From positions 62,001 to 126,000 of the forward strand of contig JAHHHJ010000007.1 in the NCBI GenBank assembly GCA_019359445.1: 64,000 nucleotides of DNA, in the 5' to 3' direction. Of this stretch, positions 1-8,835 are shown in pieces. The position numbers were made by a program, and so were the translations under genes. The stretch is from Kastovskya adunca ATA6-11-RM4 (GTDB lineage: Bacteria; Cyanobacteriota; Cyanobacteriia; Cyanobacteriales; Coleofasciculaceae). Position 1 is the stretch's first letter, and each line of letters begins with the position of its first letter. The notes under the pieces were generated by a model that was not told the origin of the DNA, searched no databases, and saw only the letters and a program-made list of their open reading frames with translations.

Positions 1-1
1 T

Positions 2-694
2 TTTGAGCAGCAACCTCACAAAGACTTAGCCGGGGTCTTAGTCGATTGCCTAAGCAGAGCCGAGGGTTACAATTTATCGATTCAGGAACTTAATGTTGGG
101 GGTGGCTTAGGGATTCGTTATACAGAAGGGGATGATCCCCCAAGCATTGATACCTGGGTAAAGGGAGTGTGTGAGTCCTTGGTGGCAGCTTGTGAGGCAG
201 AGCAGTTGCCCTTACCGAGATTGTTATCAGAGCCAGGGCGATCGCTCGTTGGTTCTGCCTGCATCACGGCTTACACCCTCGGTAGCCGCAAGGAAATTCC
301 CGGTATACGTACCTATCTAGCTGTAGATGGTGGCATGTCAGATAATCCTCGTCCGATTACCTACCAGTCTGTCTACCGCTGCGTCGTCGCCAACCACATG
401 TCTGCTCCATTAACCGAAAAAGTCACAGTTGCTGGAAAACACTGCGAGTCCGGGGATATTCTAATTAAAGACGTCATGCTCCCTCAGACAGAGTCAGGAG
501 ATATTTTCGTTGTCATGGGCACAGGTGCCTACAATTACAGCATGGCTTCTAATTACAATCGGCTACCCCGACCGGCAGCAGTGTTGGTTAATCAGGGAGA
601 TTCTTTCCTGATTTTGCAGCGGGAAACCTATCAAGATCTTCTTCGGCAAGATCGTTTGCCAGAAAAACTGCAAACGGGCGATAGTAAAAAGTAA
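2..694 (+). CDS. lysA: Diaminopimelate decarboxylase, C-terminal part (cut by window start)
   Basis: This enzyme removes CO2 from meso-diaminopimelate to give lysine, using PLP. The frame is open from base 2, so about 230 C-terminal residues are present and the start lies outside the window. Recognisable motifs are EPGRSLVGSA (PLP phosphate region) and CESGDIL (active-site Cys of the fold-type III decarboxylase dimer). Met-Ser-Asp-Asn-Pro-Arg-Pro near residue 115 is also typical of LysA. It is followed 93 bp later by cdaA and uppS on the same strand. The family assignment is firm. Whether the three genes are co-transcribed is inference. Confidence 0.93.
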   Translation, partial: FEQQPHKDLAGVLVDCLSRAEGYNLSIQELNVGGGLGIRYTEGDDPPSIDTWVKGVCESLVAACEAEQLPLPRLLSEPGRSLVGSACITAYTLGSRKEIPGIRTYLAVDGGMSDNPRPITYQSVYRCVVANHMSAPLTEKVTVAGKHCESGDILIKDVMLPQTESGDIFVVMGTGAYNYSMASNYNRLPRPAAVLVNQGDSFLILQRETYQDLLRQDRLPEKLQTGDSKK

Positions 695-787
695 AAAGAC
701 CAACTTTTTTGGCTGTTTGCCCGTCTAAGTTTTTAAGATCTAGCCAAAGCCAAGCAATCTCGTAGCAAAATTCTTCACTAAAGTTCA

Positions 788-1705
788 ATGCCTTCGTCGG
801 GTCCTGGTTTCGACCCTAGCTGGACTCAGTCCTTAGTGCTTCACAGCATTGATGTGGGATTGGTTCTGGCACTTACTTACATGGTGCTCCTGATCATTGG
901 GGAGCGCCGCACCTTGTGGATGGTTCGCGGATTGATTGTCCTGATGCTGGCAGCAGCTATCAGCAATCGCTTAGGGCTAGGGCTACTAAGTTTTGTGCTA
1001 GAAAAGTTGGTGGTTGGCTCGGCAGTGGCGATGGCAGTCATCTTCCAGTCCGAGTTTCGTCGGTTCCTAGAACAGTTGGGACGGGGAGAAATTCTCCAAC
1101 TGTTTCAAGCGAAACGACGCCCACCACCTAAGCCCGATAGCGTAATTGATGAAATTGTTGATGCTGTTAAAGAACTCTCCCAAAACCGAATCGGCGCGCT
1201 GATGCTTGTCGAAACGGGGGGACCGATTGACGAACGAGATGTTTCTGTGCCGGGTGTACAGTTAAATGCTGAAATTTCTAAAGAATTGCTACAAACGATC
1301 TTTCAAACCTCTACACTGTTGCACGATGGAGCGGTGCTGGTTCGGGGATCGCGTGTGGTAGCAGCGGGAGTGATTTTGCCCCTTTCAGACCGTACCGCAT
1401 CGCGGCAGTTGGGTACGCGCCATCGGGCAGCGATGGGAATTACAGAGCGAGTCGAAAATTGCTTATGTATTGTTGTGTCTGAAGAAACAGGTTCAATTTC
1501 TCTGGCGGAAAGGGGGGCACTGAACCGACCATTGACCAGCAACAAGCTAAAAGAATTATTAGAGGCACGATTTTCGACCTCTGTTGACCGCGAAGCAGTT
1601 GCTCCAGGTTTGCGTAGTTTGAGCCGCCGCCTTGGGTCTGGTGGACGGACACTGCTGGCGCGTTTCTTCCGTCTTCCGTCATCGACGTCTAGGGAAAAGA
1701 AATGA
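788..1705 (+). CDS. cdaA: Diadenylate cyclase CdaA
   Basis: This protein makes the second messenger c-di-AMP from two ATP at the membrane. The 305-residue protein has hydrophobic segments at about residues 20-38, 45-59 and 64-86, then a DAC domain with the DGA motif at 180-182 and RHR at 211-213. These are the two nucleotide-binding signatures of the family. A basic Ser/Arg-rich tail follows the domain. Its stop overlaps the uppS start (ATGA type), so the two are translationally coupled. c-di-AMP is known to control potassium and osmotic balance, and its pairing with a cell-wall lipid gene is common. Confidence 0.93.
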   Translation: MPSSGPGFDPSWTQSLVLHSIDVGLVLALTYMVLLIIGERRTLWMVRGLIVLMLAAAISNRLGLGLLSFVLEKLVVGSAVAMAVIFQSEFRRFLEQLGRGEILQLFQAKRRPPPKPDSVIDEIVDAVKELSQNRIGALMLVETGGPIDERDVSVPGVQLNAEISKELLQTIFQTSTLLHDGAVLVRGSRVVAAGVILPLSDRTASRQLGTRHRAAMGITERVENCLCIVVSEETGSISLAERGALNRPLTSNKLKELLEARFSTSVDREAVAPGLRSLSRRLGSGGRTLLARFFRLPSSTSREKK

Positions 1706-2451
1706 CTGCAAAGCCGACTGCCTTACAAGAGTTACCGGCTGACCTCGATCGATACCGCTTGCCGAAACACGTAGCGGTGATTATGGATGGAAATGGTCGT
1801 TGGGCAAAACGTCAGGGACTGCCCAGAATTATGGGGCACCGCCGAGGGGTAGATGTCCTCAAAGACTTGCTGCGCTGTTGCAAGGATTGGGGTGTACCTG
1901 CACTAACGGCTTATGCCTTTTCGACAGAAAACTGGGGGCGTCCCTTAGAAGAAGTCGATTTTTTGATGATGCTGTTTGAGAGGGTATTGCGGCGAGAACT
2001 GCAAGAAATGATGCAGGAAAATGTGCAAATTCAGTTTGTGGGAAATTTGTCTGCTCTGCCGCAATCTCTCCAGGATGAAATTGAGCGCTCGGTGAATGAC
2101 ACTAAGCAGAATCGGGGCATTCAGTTCACTGTTGCCACGAATTATGGGGGACGTCAGGAAATTTTGCAGGCTTGTCAGGCGATCGCCTCTGCGGTGCAGC
2201 AAGGTAAGCTACAGCCGGAAGAGATTGATGAGGAATTGTTTTCTCGCCATCTCTACACTGCCCATGTTGGCGATCCCGATTTGCTGATTCGTACCAGTGG
2301 CGAAATGCGCCTCAGTAATTTTTTACTGTGGCAGATGGCTTATGCAGAAATGTACATCACGGAAGCCCTATGGCCCGACTTTGACCGGGCAGAATTTCAC
2401 CGGGCTTTGTGTGCTTATCAGCAGCGCGATCGCCGCTTTGGGAAAGTGTAG
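1702..2451 (+). CDS. uppS: Isoprenyl transferase (undecaprenyl diphosphate synthase)
   Basis: A cis-prenyltransferase that extends FPP with IPP to make the C55 carrier lipid for peptidoglycan and polysaccharide export. The 249 residues carry the family signature MDGNGRWA (residues 28-35, catalytic Asp29), the GHRRGV segment at 45-50, and the C-terminal DLLIRTSGE motif with Arg and Ser contacts to IPP diphosphate. Length is normal for UppS. The ATG overlaps the cdaA stop by 4 bases. No defects seen. Confidence 0.95.
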   Translation: MTAKPTALQELPADLDRYRLPKHVAVIMDGNGRWAKRQGLPRIMGHRRGVDVLKDLLRCCKDWGVPALTAYAFSTENWGRPLEEVDFLMMLFERVLRRELQEMMQENVQIQFVGNLSALPQSLQDEIERSVNDTKQNRGIQFTVATNYGGRQEILQACQAIASAVQQGKLQPEEIDEELFSRHLYTAHVGDPDLLIRTSGEMRLSNFLLWQMAYAEMYITEALWPDFDRAEFHRALCAYQQRDRRFGKV

Positions 2452-2517
2452 GGATTGGGGACGGGTGTGGCGGGAATTAAACAGGCAAAAGAGACTTTTC
2501 GGTTTTACTGAATTTTT

Positions 2518-2790
2518 CTAGGGGCCAGAAAAAATCGCATCTTCTACGTCTTCGCGGCTTAGAGAGTATTTGAATGAACGTTTTACAGCCCGTCCACCTT
2601 CACCTACGTTGAGGTAGCGCACCGCTAGTTCTTCAACTTCTAGGTAAATTTCAGCTTGCCAATGGATTTGTTCAACACGCCAGCAGTGGAGATCTTCAGG
2701 GTCTTGTTCGCATCCCTGGGAGCGCAACCACTGCTCAATATCAGGGAGGGGATGATTATACAAAGGGGTATCGGCTGACGGAAGAGTCAT
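2518..2790 (-). CDS. DUF3143 family protein
   Basis: A 90-residue soluble protein. The segment LYNHPLPDIEQWLRSQGC followed by a Trp-rich strand (CWRVEQIHWQAEIYLEVEE) and LNVGEGG matches what I recall of the cyanobacterial DUF3143 family. The function is unknown. It sits directly after the DnaJ-domain gene with only 2 bases between stop and start, so the two are almost certainly co-transcribed. That pairing suggests a chaperone-related or assembly role, but this is inference only. Confidence 0.75.
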   Translation of the reverse strand: MTLPSADTPLYNHPLPDIEQWLRSQGCEQDPEDLHCWRVEQIHWQAEIYLEVEELAVRYLNVGEGGRAVKRSFKYSLSREDVEDAIFSGP

Positions 2791-2792
2791 AG

Positions 2793-3368
2793 CTATTTTG
2801 AGGGGTTATAGAGACTGAGGAGGTGTAGTGAGGGATTCGACTTGAGCCGATGGGGAATCGTTGGGGCGTTTGGGGCGAGGGGTTGCAGGGAGACGACTTG
2901 TTCTTGTACAGGCACATTTTGTTGTTCAGACCTTTGAAAGGCAGCATCGCCGCGTGTTAAGCCAATAGCGATCGCTAGTATCACACAACCCAAGAATGTC
3001 AGCCCCAGAACGAATAAAGCAAAGAGTTCCCCGGCGGAGAGAGGACGGTCAGTGGGATCGAGGTAAGCGTTATTGGATCGTTGCGGTTGTCTCGGACAGC
3101 TAGGGGGATTAAATCCAGGAGGGACTTGAATCACATTCAGGCGCGAATAGCCAATTTTCTGGTCATAAAGCCGCCGCCGCTCTAGGTTGCTGAGAGTAGC
3201 ATAAGCTTCGTTGATCTGCTGGAACTTGGCAGTGGCTACCGCAGCCGGCAGGTCAGTTGTATCGGGATGGTAATGTTTGCTCAGTTCCCGATAGGAGCGA
3301 CGGATTTCGATGGGTGAGGCTGAGGGATGTAAGCCTAGAAGGGTGTAGTAACTGATTGAATCTGACAT
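2793..3368 (-). CDS. J-domain protein with one membrane segment
   Basis: The N-terminal J-domain carries YYTLLGLHP and the HPD tripeptide that stimulates DnaK ATPase. A linker follows, then one hydrophobic segment (ELFALFVLGLTFLGCVILAI) and a Pro/Gln-rich tail. There is no Gly/Phe-rich region or zinc-finger domain, so it is not a general DnaJ but a specialised membrane-anchored J-protein. The frame stays open to a GTG at 3410. I prefer the ATG at 3368 because the J-domain starts just after it. Neither start has a clear ribosome-binding site. It is closely followed by the DUF3143 gene. Confidence 0.85.
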   Translation of the reverse strand: MSDSISYYTLLGLHPSASPIEIRRSYRELSKHYHPDTTDLPAAVATAKFQQINEAYATLSNLERRRLYDQKIGYSRLNVIQVPPGFNPPSCPRQPQRSNNAYLDPTDRPLSAGELFALFVLGLTFLGCVILAIAIGLTRGDAAFQRSEQQNVPVQEQVVSLQPLAPNAPTIPHRLKSNPSLHLLSLYNPSK

Positions 3369-3500
3369 CCCTTGCTCTTGGGTAGGTTGCCTGACGCTTT
3401 CTGGAGCCACCGCAGTTTCACTTTTTGCTGATCAGTTCAGTCTTTGATGACCATTTTAAGCGATCGCACGCTTGCCCAAGCTAAAACGCTGATTGTCAGT

Positions 3501-4913
3501 CTACTGATTGTTTTTTCTTGTTAGTTGCTCTCTATATTGAGCGACCACACCATAAATTGCGGCGAGTAACACCCAAGTTAGCAAATTCACTCGCACATCA
3601 AAGAGCGTTACATCTAGAAAGTTAAAAAGGGTACAGCTAGCAAATGCTAGTAAATAACTGAAAAAGATTAATTTGTCATCTTTTCCTACTTGGGCTTCTA
3701 AGGTGGGGATATCTGACCACTGGTTTAAAAGTAAAACACTTGCAGCTAAAATCCAGCCAACTAAGCCACAAAATAATAGGGTAGCGGGGATGCCAATTTC
3801 TGCCATTAACATCAGAAATAAGTTGTGGGGATGTCCTAACCAAAGCTGCATTTTGGCTTCGTAGAGGGGAGTAAAGTTCCGTAATCCCCAACCAAGCCCA
3901 GGGCGTTCTTGAGCCATCGACCAAGCAAAGCGCCATTGAGTTGTCCGTAGCTGGGCTACAGGACGATCGGGATAGAGTTGGTCTGAAAGCCGCAGCCAGA
4001 AGTAGGCGGGGAGGAAGCTACGCAGCCATTGACGCCCCACTGAAGGGCCAAAGGATGCCCAAAGGATACTGGCGGCAAAACCTGCGGCTCCTGCGACTAG
4101 TAAGCGCCAACCTTGGTAGAGAGCAAAGGCAAGACCACTTAAAAGCGCGATCGCCCAAGCATTACGAGAACTGGTTAAAATCAGCGCGATCGCATTCCCG
4201 ATTACCAGCCCACTCAAAAACAACAGCCAGCCCGGACGCTTCATTCCTCGCTGTCGCCAAGCTTGCCATGCTTCTACCCACAAGCCCAATCCCAGGATCA
4301 AAATAATCTGGAGATAAACCGCGAGGATGTTGGCATACATAAACAAAGAAGCCATTCGCCCCGGTGGATTTCCCTGGGGTCTAAGTGACCATCCCAAAAT
4401 GCCCTGAAGCACGCCTTCTGGGCCAACCCAACCCCAAAAGATCTGTCCAAAGCCGAGCAAGACAATAGGTACAGAAGCGATCGCCAAAAGCTTTGCCAAT
4501 TGCCGCAGTTGATGGGGATGCTCAATTAAGGCACTGAGTCCAGCAAAGACAAAGAAAAACGGCAAAAAGTTTGCCAAACCCAGAAATGCCGCCGGACGGT
4601 CAACCGCAAAGCAACAACTGATAATCAGCCCGATGCTCAAGATTGCCAATCCCCAGTTGAGGGGTCGGCGGATAATGGTGCGGCACTGTTGCTTCCAGGC
4701 AGCGACGCTCACAAAAAATAGCCCTAATCCTCCCACCAAGGGCAATAAGGGCAATAAAAATGCCAAGATTTGGGCAAAATTCCAGGTACCCTGAAAATTA
4801 GGTTCAGGATGCCGACTCAAAAGGTTTTGAGTTTTGAGTTTTAAGTTATGGATTAACGCCTTACTCCTCACGTTACAAGCTGAATTCCTGGGGATTAAAC
4901 CGCTTCCCAGCAC
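3501..4913 (-). CDS. O-antigen ligase/polymerase-like multi-spanning membrane protein
   Basis: A polytopic membrane protein of up to 470 residues with about ten to twelve hydrophobic helices. Its large central loop holds the Wzy_C-type pattern (LTSSRNAWAIALLSG, then RTTQWRFAWSMAQERPGLGWG and a GHPHNLFLMLMAEIG helix). The His-containing GHPHN motif is typical of WaaL/Wzy enzymes, which join or polymerise lipid-linked glycans. Cyanobacterial relatives have been named IctB (bicarbonate transport), but this function is disputed and cannot be judged here. The first 35 or so codons contain a dispersed repeat (4824-4856), so the native start may be the TTG near 4820. Confidence 0.8.
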   Translation of the reverse strand: MLGSGLIPRNSACNVRSKALIHNLKLKTQNLLSRHPEPNFQGTWNFAQILAFLLPLLPLVGGLGLFFVSVAAWKQQCRTIIRRPLNWGLAILSIGLIISCCFAVDRPAAFLGLANFLPFFFVFAGLSALIEHPHQLRQLAKLLAIASVPIVLLGFGQIFWGWVGPEGVLQGILGWSLRPQGNPPGRMASLFMYANILAVYLQIILILGLGLWVEAWQAWRQRGMKRPGWLLFLSGLVIGNAIALILTSSRNAWAIALLSGLAFALYQGWRLLVAGAAGFAASILWASFGPSVGRQWLRSFLPAYFWLRLSDQLYPDRPVAQLRTTQWRFAWSMAQERPGLGWGLRNFTPLYEAKMQLWLGHPHNLFLMLMAEIGIPATLLFCGLVGWILAASVLLLNQWSDIPTLEAQVGKDDKLIFFSYLLAFASCTLFNFLDVTLFDVRVNLLTWVLLAAIYGVVAQYREQLTRKNNQ

Positions 4914-5776
4914 TCGGTGCGGGTGAGGCGAATTTGCGCGAGCGCAAAGATGGTGGGGATGATGCGACCGTAGTTAGTCGCGATCGCCCGCCAACCTAGA
5001 TCGGCGATGAAGTAACCCCACAACACAGGCCCCAAGAGGGCAAATACGCTGCGAGTTGTACCATAACGAGCCGCATTTAATGCCATTCCTCGCTTGGCTG
5101 TTTGCACTGTTACGTAGCTTTGAAACTGTACCGCAGCAGCTGCACCACCTCTAACAACGGCTTGTTGAGCGGCTTGGTAGCTGGCAAAGTTGAGGGCAAA
5201 CTGCCGCGCTATTTGTTGTAGCAGTAAAGGCTTGAGAACAGAACTCACCGCTAAAGCGCTACCCCCTTTGAGCAGCAAACCCACGGGGTCATGTTGTAGC
5301 TGTATAGGTAGAGGTTGAGATAGAGGAGTCTTAGCCAGCGATCGCTGTACTTGTACCGTCAATGATTTTTGTTCGGATTTCGGTAAACGTTTCCAAGCTC
5401 GACCCATCAAATTGAGAAAGATCTCTGCCTCAATATCGGTAGTTGAAAAATGTTTAGAATACGGAATTTTTAGATAGCGACAAACCTGGATTAGTGCTTG
5501 TCGATAACTGACTTCGTCCGTACGTCCTCTGAGCACTGTCACCCCATCTGCCGCCAAAAACCGAAATCGCTGCTCTATAGCGTCTAACCAAGCTTCCCGG
5601 TCTTGGCTTTGGATTTCAATTGGCTCGGCCGTGTGAAAGTAGTCTAAAGGGTTAAATTTGCGGCGAAATAAAATTTGCGTTAGCTGCTCTAGTTCTTCTT
5701 CTGTCGCTAACTCCAAGGCACTTCTTAGCTCATCCAATGTCGTTCCCTCCACATCCCCAAGTTCAGTCCTGTTCAA
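4895..5776 (-). CDS. YaaW-type (UPF0174) protein
   Basis: 293 residues. The N-terminal half contains LDELRSALELATEEELEQL and an RRKFNPLDYF motif. The C-terminal half is alanine-rich and hydrophobic (GGSALAVSSVLKPLLLQQI, GPVLWGYFIADLGWRAIATN). This arrangement fits the YaaW/UPF0174 family known from enterobacteria and cyanobacteria, whose function is not established. The start used is TTG, because no upstream in-frame ATG exists. Its 3' end overlaps the possible 5' end of the O-antigen ligase-like gene by 19 bases. Confidence 0.7.
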   Translation of the reverse strand: MNRTELGDVEGTTLDELRSALELATEEELEQLTQILFRRKFNPLDYFHTAEPIEIQSQDREAWLDAIEQRFRFLAADGVTVLRGRTDEVSYRQALIQVCRYLKIPYSKHFSTTDIEAEIFLNLMGRAWKRLPKSEQKSLTVQVQRSLAKTPLSQPLPIQLQHDPVGLLLKGGSALAVSSVLKPLLLQQIARQFALNFASYQAAQQAVVRGGAAAAVQFQSYVTVQTAKRGMALNAARYGTTRSVFALLGPVLWGYFIADLGWRAIATNYGRIIPTIFALAQIRLTRTECWEAV

Positions 5777-6355
5777 TTATTCTACTTCCATTAATTCAAT
5801 AGGAGCCTCAACTGGGGATTGGCGTTGTAATTACCAATGTGGGTTTAGCAGAACCTGCTTAGGCAAGGCACATATTGACCCGTTGAAGTATATTTCCTAG
5901 TTTGAGCCTTCTCACTGCCGCCATCTTGTCAATTGCTTGGTCAGCCTGGTCTGTAGCTTGATTGCTTACTGCCACTAGCCTAAGAAGCTTTCTTTGATTT
6001 TGGATACTGCTTTGCCTCCTATTCTTGATCCCGAACTGACCAAAAAGGATAAAGGATAAAAAGTGAAAATCCATCAATAGTCTCAATCCCCTTTTTTTAA
6101 TACGGGAGAGCAGAAAATTTCTGGTGGCAGTAAACCGTTTAGGTGTCGAATCATTACTGAGTAGGACGGTGTAAATAATTAAAGGTTTCTAGTGAGGGTT
6201 AAAACCTCAAAATGGGTCTGAAGTCTTTATTAAAAGCTACTTAAATATTTTCATATTGCAACACAAAATCTGATTTATTTTCACCTACTTATTGCTACCC
6301 CAACATTAATTTGTAAAATTGGTTCATACTTTACAACTGGGGTCTTTATTCAACA
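5777..6355. other. Intergenic stretch, no convincing gene
   Basis: About 580 bases between the YaaW-type and menE genes. A 75-codon open frame on the minus strand (5859-6086) has no recognisable motif and an atypical composition, so I do not call it. The segment holds a short A-rich repeat (GGATAAAGGATAAA near 6046) and, at 6168-6198, a partial copy of the inverted repeat found at 25203-25273. Confidence 0.6.
6168..6198. repeat. Partial copy of dispersed inverted repeat
   Basis: The bases GGTGTAAATAATT followed by AAAGGTTTCTAGTGAGGG are nearly the same as the reverse complement of 25243-25273. The hairpin half that follows is degraded (GGTTAAAACC instead of GGACTTTAGCCC). Two copies in the window show that this is a mobile-type dispersed repeat and not a local signal. 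Confidence 0.7.
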
Positions 6356-7810
6356 TTATTGAGTTTCCATTAAGAAAGATATGGTTAATTGTTTTAACTC
6401 TTCACAATTCACTTTTCCTTGAGAATTGCGGGGCAAACTTTCTACTGCTACCCAATATTTAGGGCGCTTAAATTTACTTAGCTTATCTACAATTTTTGCT
6501 TGCAAATCTGCAACAGATATAGATAAACTCCGAGGAACATAAACTGCCGTGACAACTTGCCCCCACTGCAAATCAGGCAAGCCAATGACACAAATATCAG
6601 TAACTAACTGGGTGGCTTGAATCGCTGCCTCTACTTCTGCCGGAAAGACATTTTCGCCACCTGTAATAATTTTCTGACTCCGTCGCCCGACAATAGTTAA
6701 GTAACCTTTATGATCAAAAAAGCCTAAATCGTCTGTTTGAAACGGTTGAGACTTACTGAAGAATTCTGGATAGTAACCCCAGGCTAAAGAATTAGATTGA
6801 ATCGTGACAATACCCGTTTGATTAGTGGCTAAAACCTCGCCAGTTTCTGATTGAATCGTTACCTTCGCGTGGGGTAAAACTTGTCCGCAGCTAGTATTTC
6901 CGGCGAGAAAATCTTCCGGCTTGAGCGTGACGACTTGAGAAGCGGTTTCCGTCATGCCGTAGGTGGAGGCAAGGCGGATGCTGTGGCGTCTGGCGGTGTC
7001 GAGAAGTTCCTGCCAAGCGGGTGCGCCACCTAAAAGCACTGTGTGAAAGCGGGATAACCAAGCCGCATCGATTTGTAGCAGCCTTACCAGTTGGGTAGGT
7101 ACGAGGGAGATGAAGAATTCCGAAGGATCGATATTATGACGATCGCCTTTCTCTATCAATCTTTTAAACGGCAAAATTACCAATTTGCCGCCAGTAGTAA
7201 ACGAACGCAAAAACTGCATTAACCCACTGACGTGATACAGAGGGAGAACGCAAAAGGAATTTACCCCCCTCCCTGGTGCTGTTCCCTCCGGACTCACAGG
7301 AGAAGCTGGCGAGCTTTCAGCGCCTGCAAAATACTGAGCAAACCCCCCTACCGATGCCATCAATGTTTCCCAAGTGTGGATGGCAAATTTAATCTTGCCA
7401 GACGAACCCCCTGTGGGAATCATGATTGAGGGAGAAAGATTTTGGGCTGGCTTGCTAGAGGTTAGATCCCCCCAATCCCCCTTTTTAAGGAGGGCTGTGT
7501 CACTGTTTAAAATATTCCCCAAAACTAAATGGGGTTGAACTAAATCAAAGACTTGTTGCCATTCCTGTTCTACCCAGTGGGGATTACAGAGGAAAACGTG
7601 GCAATCCGCAGCACAGGCGGCGATGAAACTGGCGAGGAAGTGTAGGGGTTCAGATTCTGCGATCAGGATTTTTGGTGGCGTCGGGCGATCGCCTAATGAG
7701 ATCAATTTCTCATAAAACTCCTGGCTCAACTGCCTAAATTTTTGGCTGTCGTAACCAACCAGCCAATCCTGATCAGCCCTTTGTTTGAGATAGGTTAGGG
7801 GTGTTTCCAT
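6356..7810 (-). CDS. menE: 2-succinylbenzoate-CoA ligase MenE
   Basis: An acyl-adenylate enzyme that activates o-succinylbenzoate to its CoA thioester in phylloquinone synthesis. The 484 residues carry the AMP-binding P-loop MIPTGGSSGKIKF, the STYGMTETAS motif, the hinge region GRRSQKIITGGENVFP and the C-terminal catalytic Lys in NSQGKVN. Its start lies inside the end of menC (16-base overlap), indicating translational coupling. Two stretches look inserted relative to the family: TALLKKGDWGDLTSS, encoded by a palindromic repeat at 7462-7499, and a Ser/Pro/Gly-rich run near 7270-7330. Confidence 0.93.
   Translation of the reverse strand: METPLTYLKQRADQDWLVGYDSQKFRQLSQEFYEKLISLGDRPTPPKILIAESEPLHFLASFIAACAADCHVFLCNPHWVEQEWQQVFDLVQPHLVLGNILNSDTALLKKGDWGDLTSSKPAQNLSPSIMIPTGGSSGKIKFAIHTWETLMASVGGFAQYFAGAESSPASPVSPEGTAPGRGVNSFCVLPLYHVSGLMQFLRSFTTGGKLVILPFKRLIEKGDRHNIDPSEFFISLVPTQLVRLLQIDAAWLSRFHTVLLGGAPAWQELLDTARRHSIRLASTYGMTETASQVVTLKPEDFLAGNTSCGQVLPHAKVTIQSETGEVLATNQTGIVTIQSNSLAWGYYPEFFSKSQPFQTDDLGFFDHKGYLTIVGRRSQKIITGGENVFPAEVEAAIQATQLVTDICVIGLPDLQWGQVVTAVYVPRSLSISVADLQAKIVDKLSKFKRPKYWVAVESLPRNSQGKVNCEELKQLTISFLMETQ
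7462..7499. repeat. Dispersed palindromic repeat inside menE
   Basis: TTAGATCCCCCCAATCCC then CCTTTTTAAGGAGGGCTG is the widespread cyanobacterial 'CCCCC...TTTTTAAGGAGGG' type repeat, with a CCCTTTTTAAGGAGGG core near-palindrome. It is read through in frame by menE on the other strand. It lies between the N-terminal part and the P-loop, a place where extra residues would be surface exposed. Confidence 0.65.
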
Positions 7811-8826
7811 AGCTGTTCTAGCCAGGTTTCTTTGTCCTCATCAAACCAGTCATCGACGCCAAAGCCAACCGCGCGGTCATTTTGAGATAATTCTGCTGCC
7901 AAATTTAGAGCGGCTTGTTTGCCAATAGCGGTTTCAAACACCGATGAAAATACCGCGTCAATAAGCGTGCGATCGCAAAACTGCCGCAAACATTTAGGAG
8001 AACCGGCGATCGCTACCTTAACAACAAAAATCCCTCGCCACCCTCGCTGATAACAGGCTTCTAACTGCCGGAGAGTCGCCACCGATTCATCTAAAGCCAA
8101 GGGTGTGGCATACTCAGCACTCAACCCCAACATCCTGTGGAACTGCTCCGGCGGTAGCGGCTGCTCGATAAACTCGATCATTCCTGCCTGATCCGCCGCT
8201 TGCAGCCACTGCTCCGCCTCTTTTAGAGTCAGCCCACCGTTGGCATCCAATCGCAGCTTTGTCCCCGCAGGTAACGCCTGAGTTAGTTGCTGAAAACTCC
8301 TCAGTTCCTCTGCAATCGGACTCACCCCAATCTTCCACTTAAAGGTACAACTCCCCTGGTTCCAAGGTTCTTGCCATGCTTGCAAAGCCGCTTCCCCAGT
8401 CGGCAACAGATAACTGTAGGTGTGGGTACTACAGGAGAATGAAAGCTCTTTCCGGTTGACAGGAGTTGGAAAAAGATCATTCCCGTTAAAGGGGAAGGAT
8501 TGGGGAGGGATAACCTTAGAGGTTTGTCTCGCCAACCCTTCCCACGCCGACTCAAAACCAAATTGACAAGCTGGCAATTGGGATGGAATAGAGAAAACCT
8601 CAGTTGCGGTAATTTCCTCTGGTAACGAGGCGCAGAAATCCCTCGCTTCCTGCAAGGTTTCCGAACCAAACCAAGCAATCGGGGCAATTTCACCCCAACC
8701 TACTTGCCCGGTTTGATCGGTGAGGCGGAGAATGATGCCCTCTCGAACCTCCCAGCGTCCGTGGCTGGTTAAAAGCGATCGCTTAAACTTCCTCTGATAA
8801 GGGCGAAACTCAAAGGAGTAGCGCAT
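7795..8826 (-). CDS. menC: o-Succinylbenzoate synthase MenC
   Basis: An enolase-superfamily dehydratase converting SHCHC to o-succinylbenzoate. All expected catalytic positions are visible: Lys in FKWKIGV, metal ligands in LRLDANGG, IEQPLPPEQ and LDESVA, and the second Lys in VVKVAIAGS. I use the ATG at 8826 (a GTG lies one codon upstream). It lies only 6-10 bases after the menA stop and overlaps menE, so menA-menC-menE form one operon. A stretch near 8481-8515 is repeat-like and seems to add residues between the N-terminal domain and the barrel. Confidence 0.93.
   Translation of the reverse strand: MRYSFEFRPYQRKFKRSLLTSHGRWEVREGIILRLTDQTGQVGWGEIAPIAWFGSETLQEARDFCASLPEEITATEVFSIPSQLPACQFGFESAWEGLARQTSKVIPPQSFPFNGNDLFPTPVNRKELSFSCSTHTYSYLLPTGEAALQAWQEPWNQGSCTFKWKIGVSPIAEELRSFQQLTQALPAGTKLRLDANGGLTLKEAEQWLQAADQAGMIEFIEQPLPPEQFHRMLGLSAEYATPLALDESVATLRQLEACYQRGWRGIFVVKVAIAGSPKCLRQFCDRTLIDAVFSSVFETAIGKQAALNLAAELSQNDRAVGFGVDDWFDEDKETWLEQLWKHP
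8481..8515. repeat. Repeat-like insertion within menC
   Basis: The sequence TCCCGTTAAAGGGGAAGGA followed by TTGGGGAGGGATAACC resembles the common cyanobacterial intergenic repeat in which a TTCCCC/GGGGAA palindrome is flanked by G-rich arms. Here it is translated in frame (roughly IPPQSFPFNG). Assignment as a repeat is by recognition of the pattern. No second copy of this exact version occurs in the window. Confidence 0.5.
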
Positions 8827-8835
8827 CACACTTGC

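Noticed and set aside
3501-4913. Naming the membrane protein IctB (bicarbonate transporter)
   Set aside because: The sequence supports only the O-antigen ligase/Wzy_C class; the transport role is disputed and not shown by motifs here.
5859-6086. 75-codon minus-strand open frame after the YaaW-type gene
   Set aside because: No recognisable motif, odd composition, and it lies in a spacer with decayed repeats; judged non-coding.
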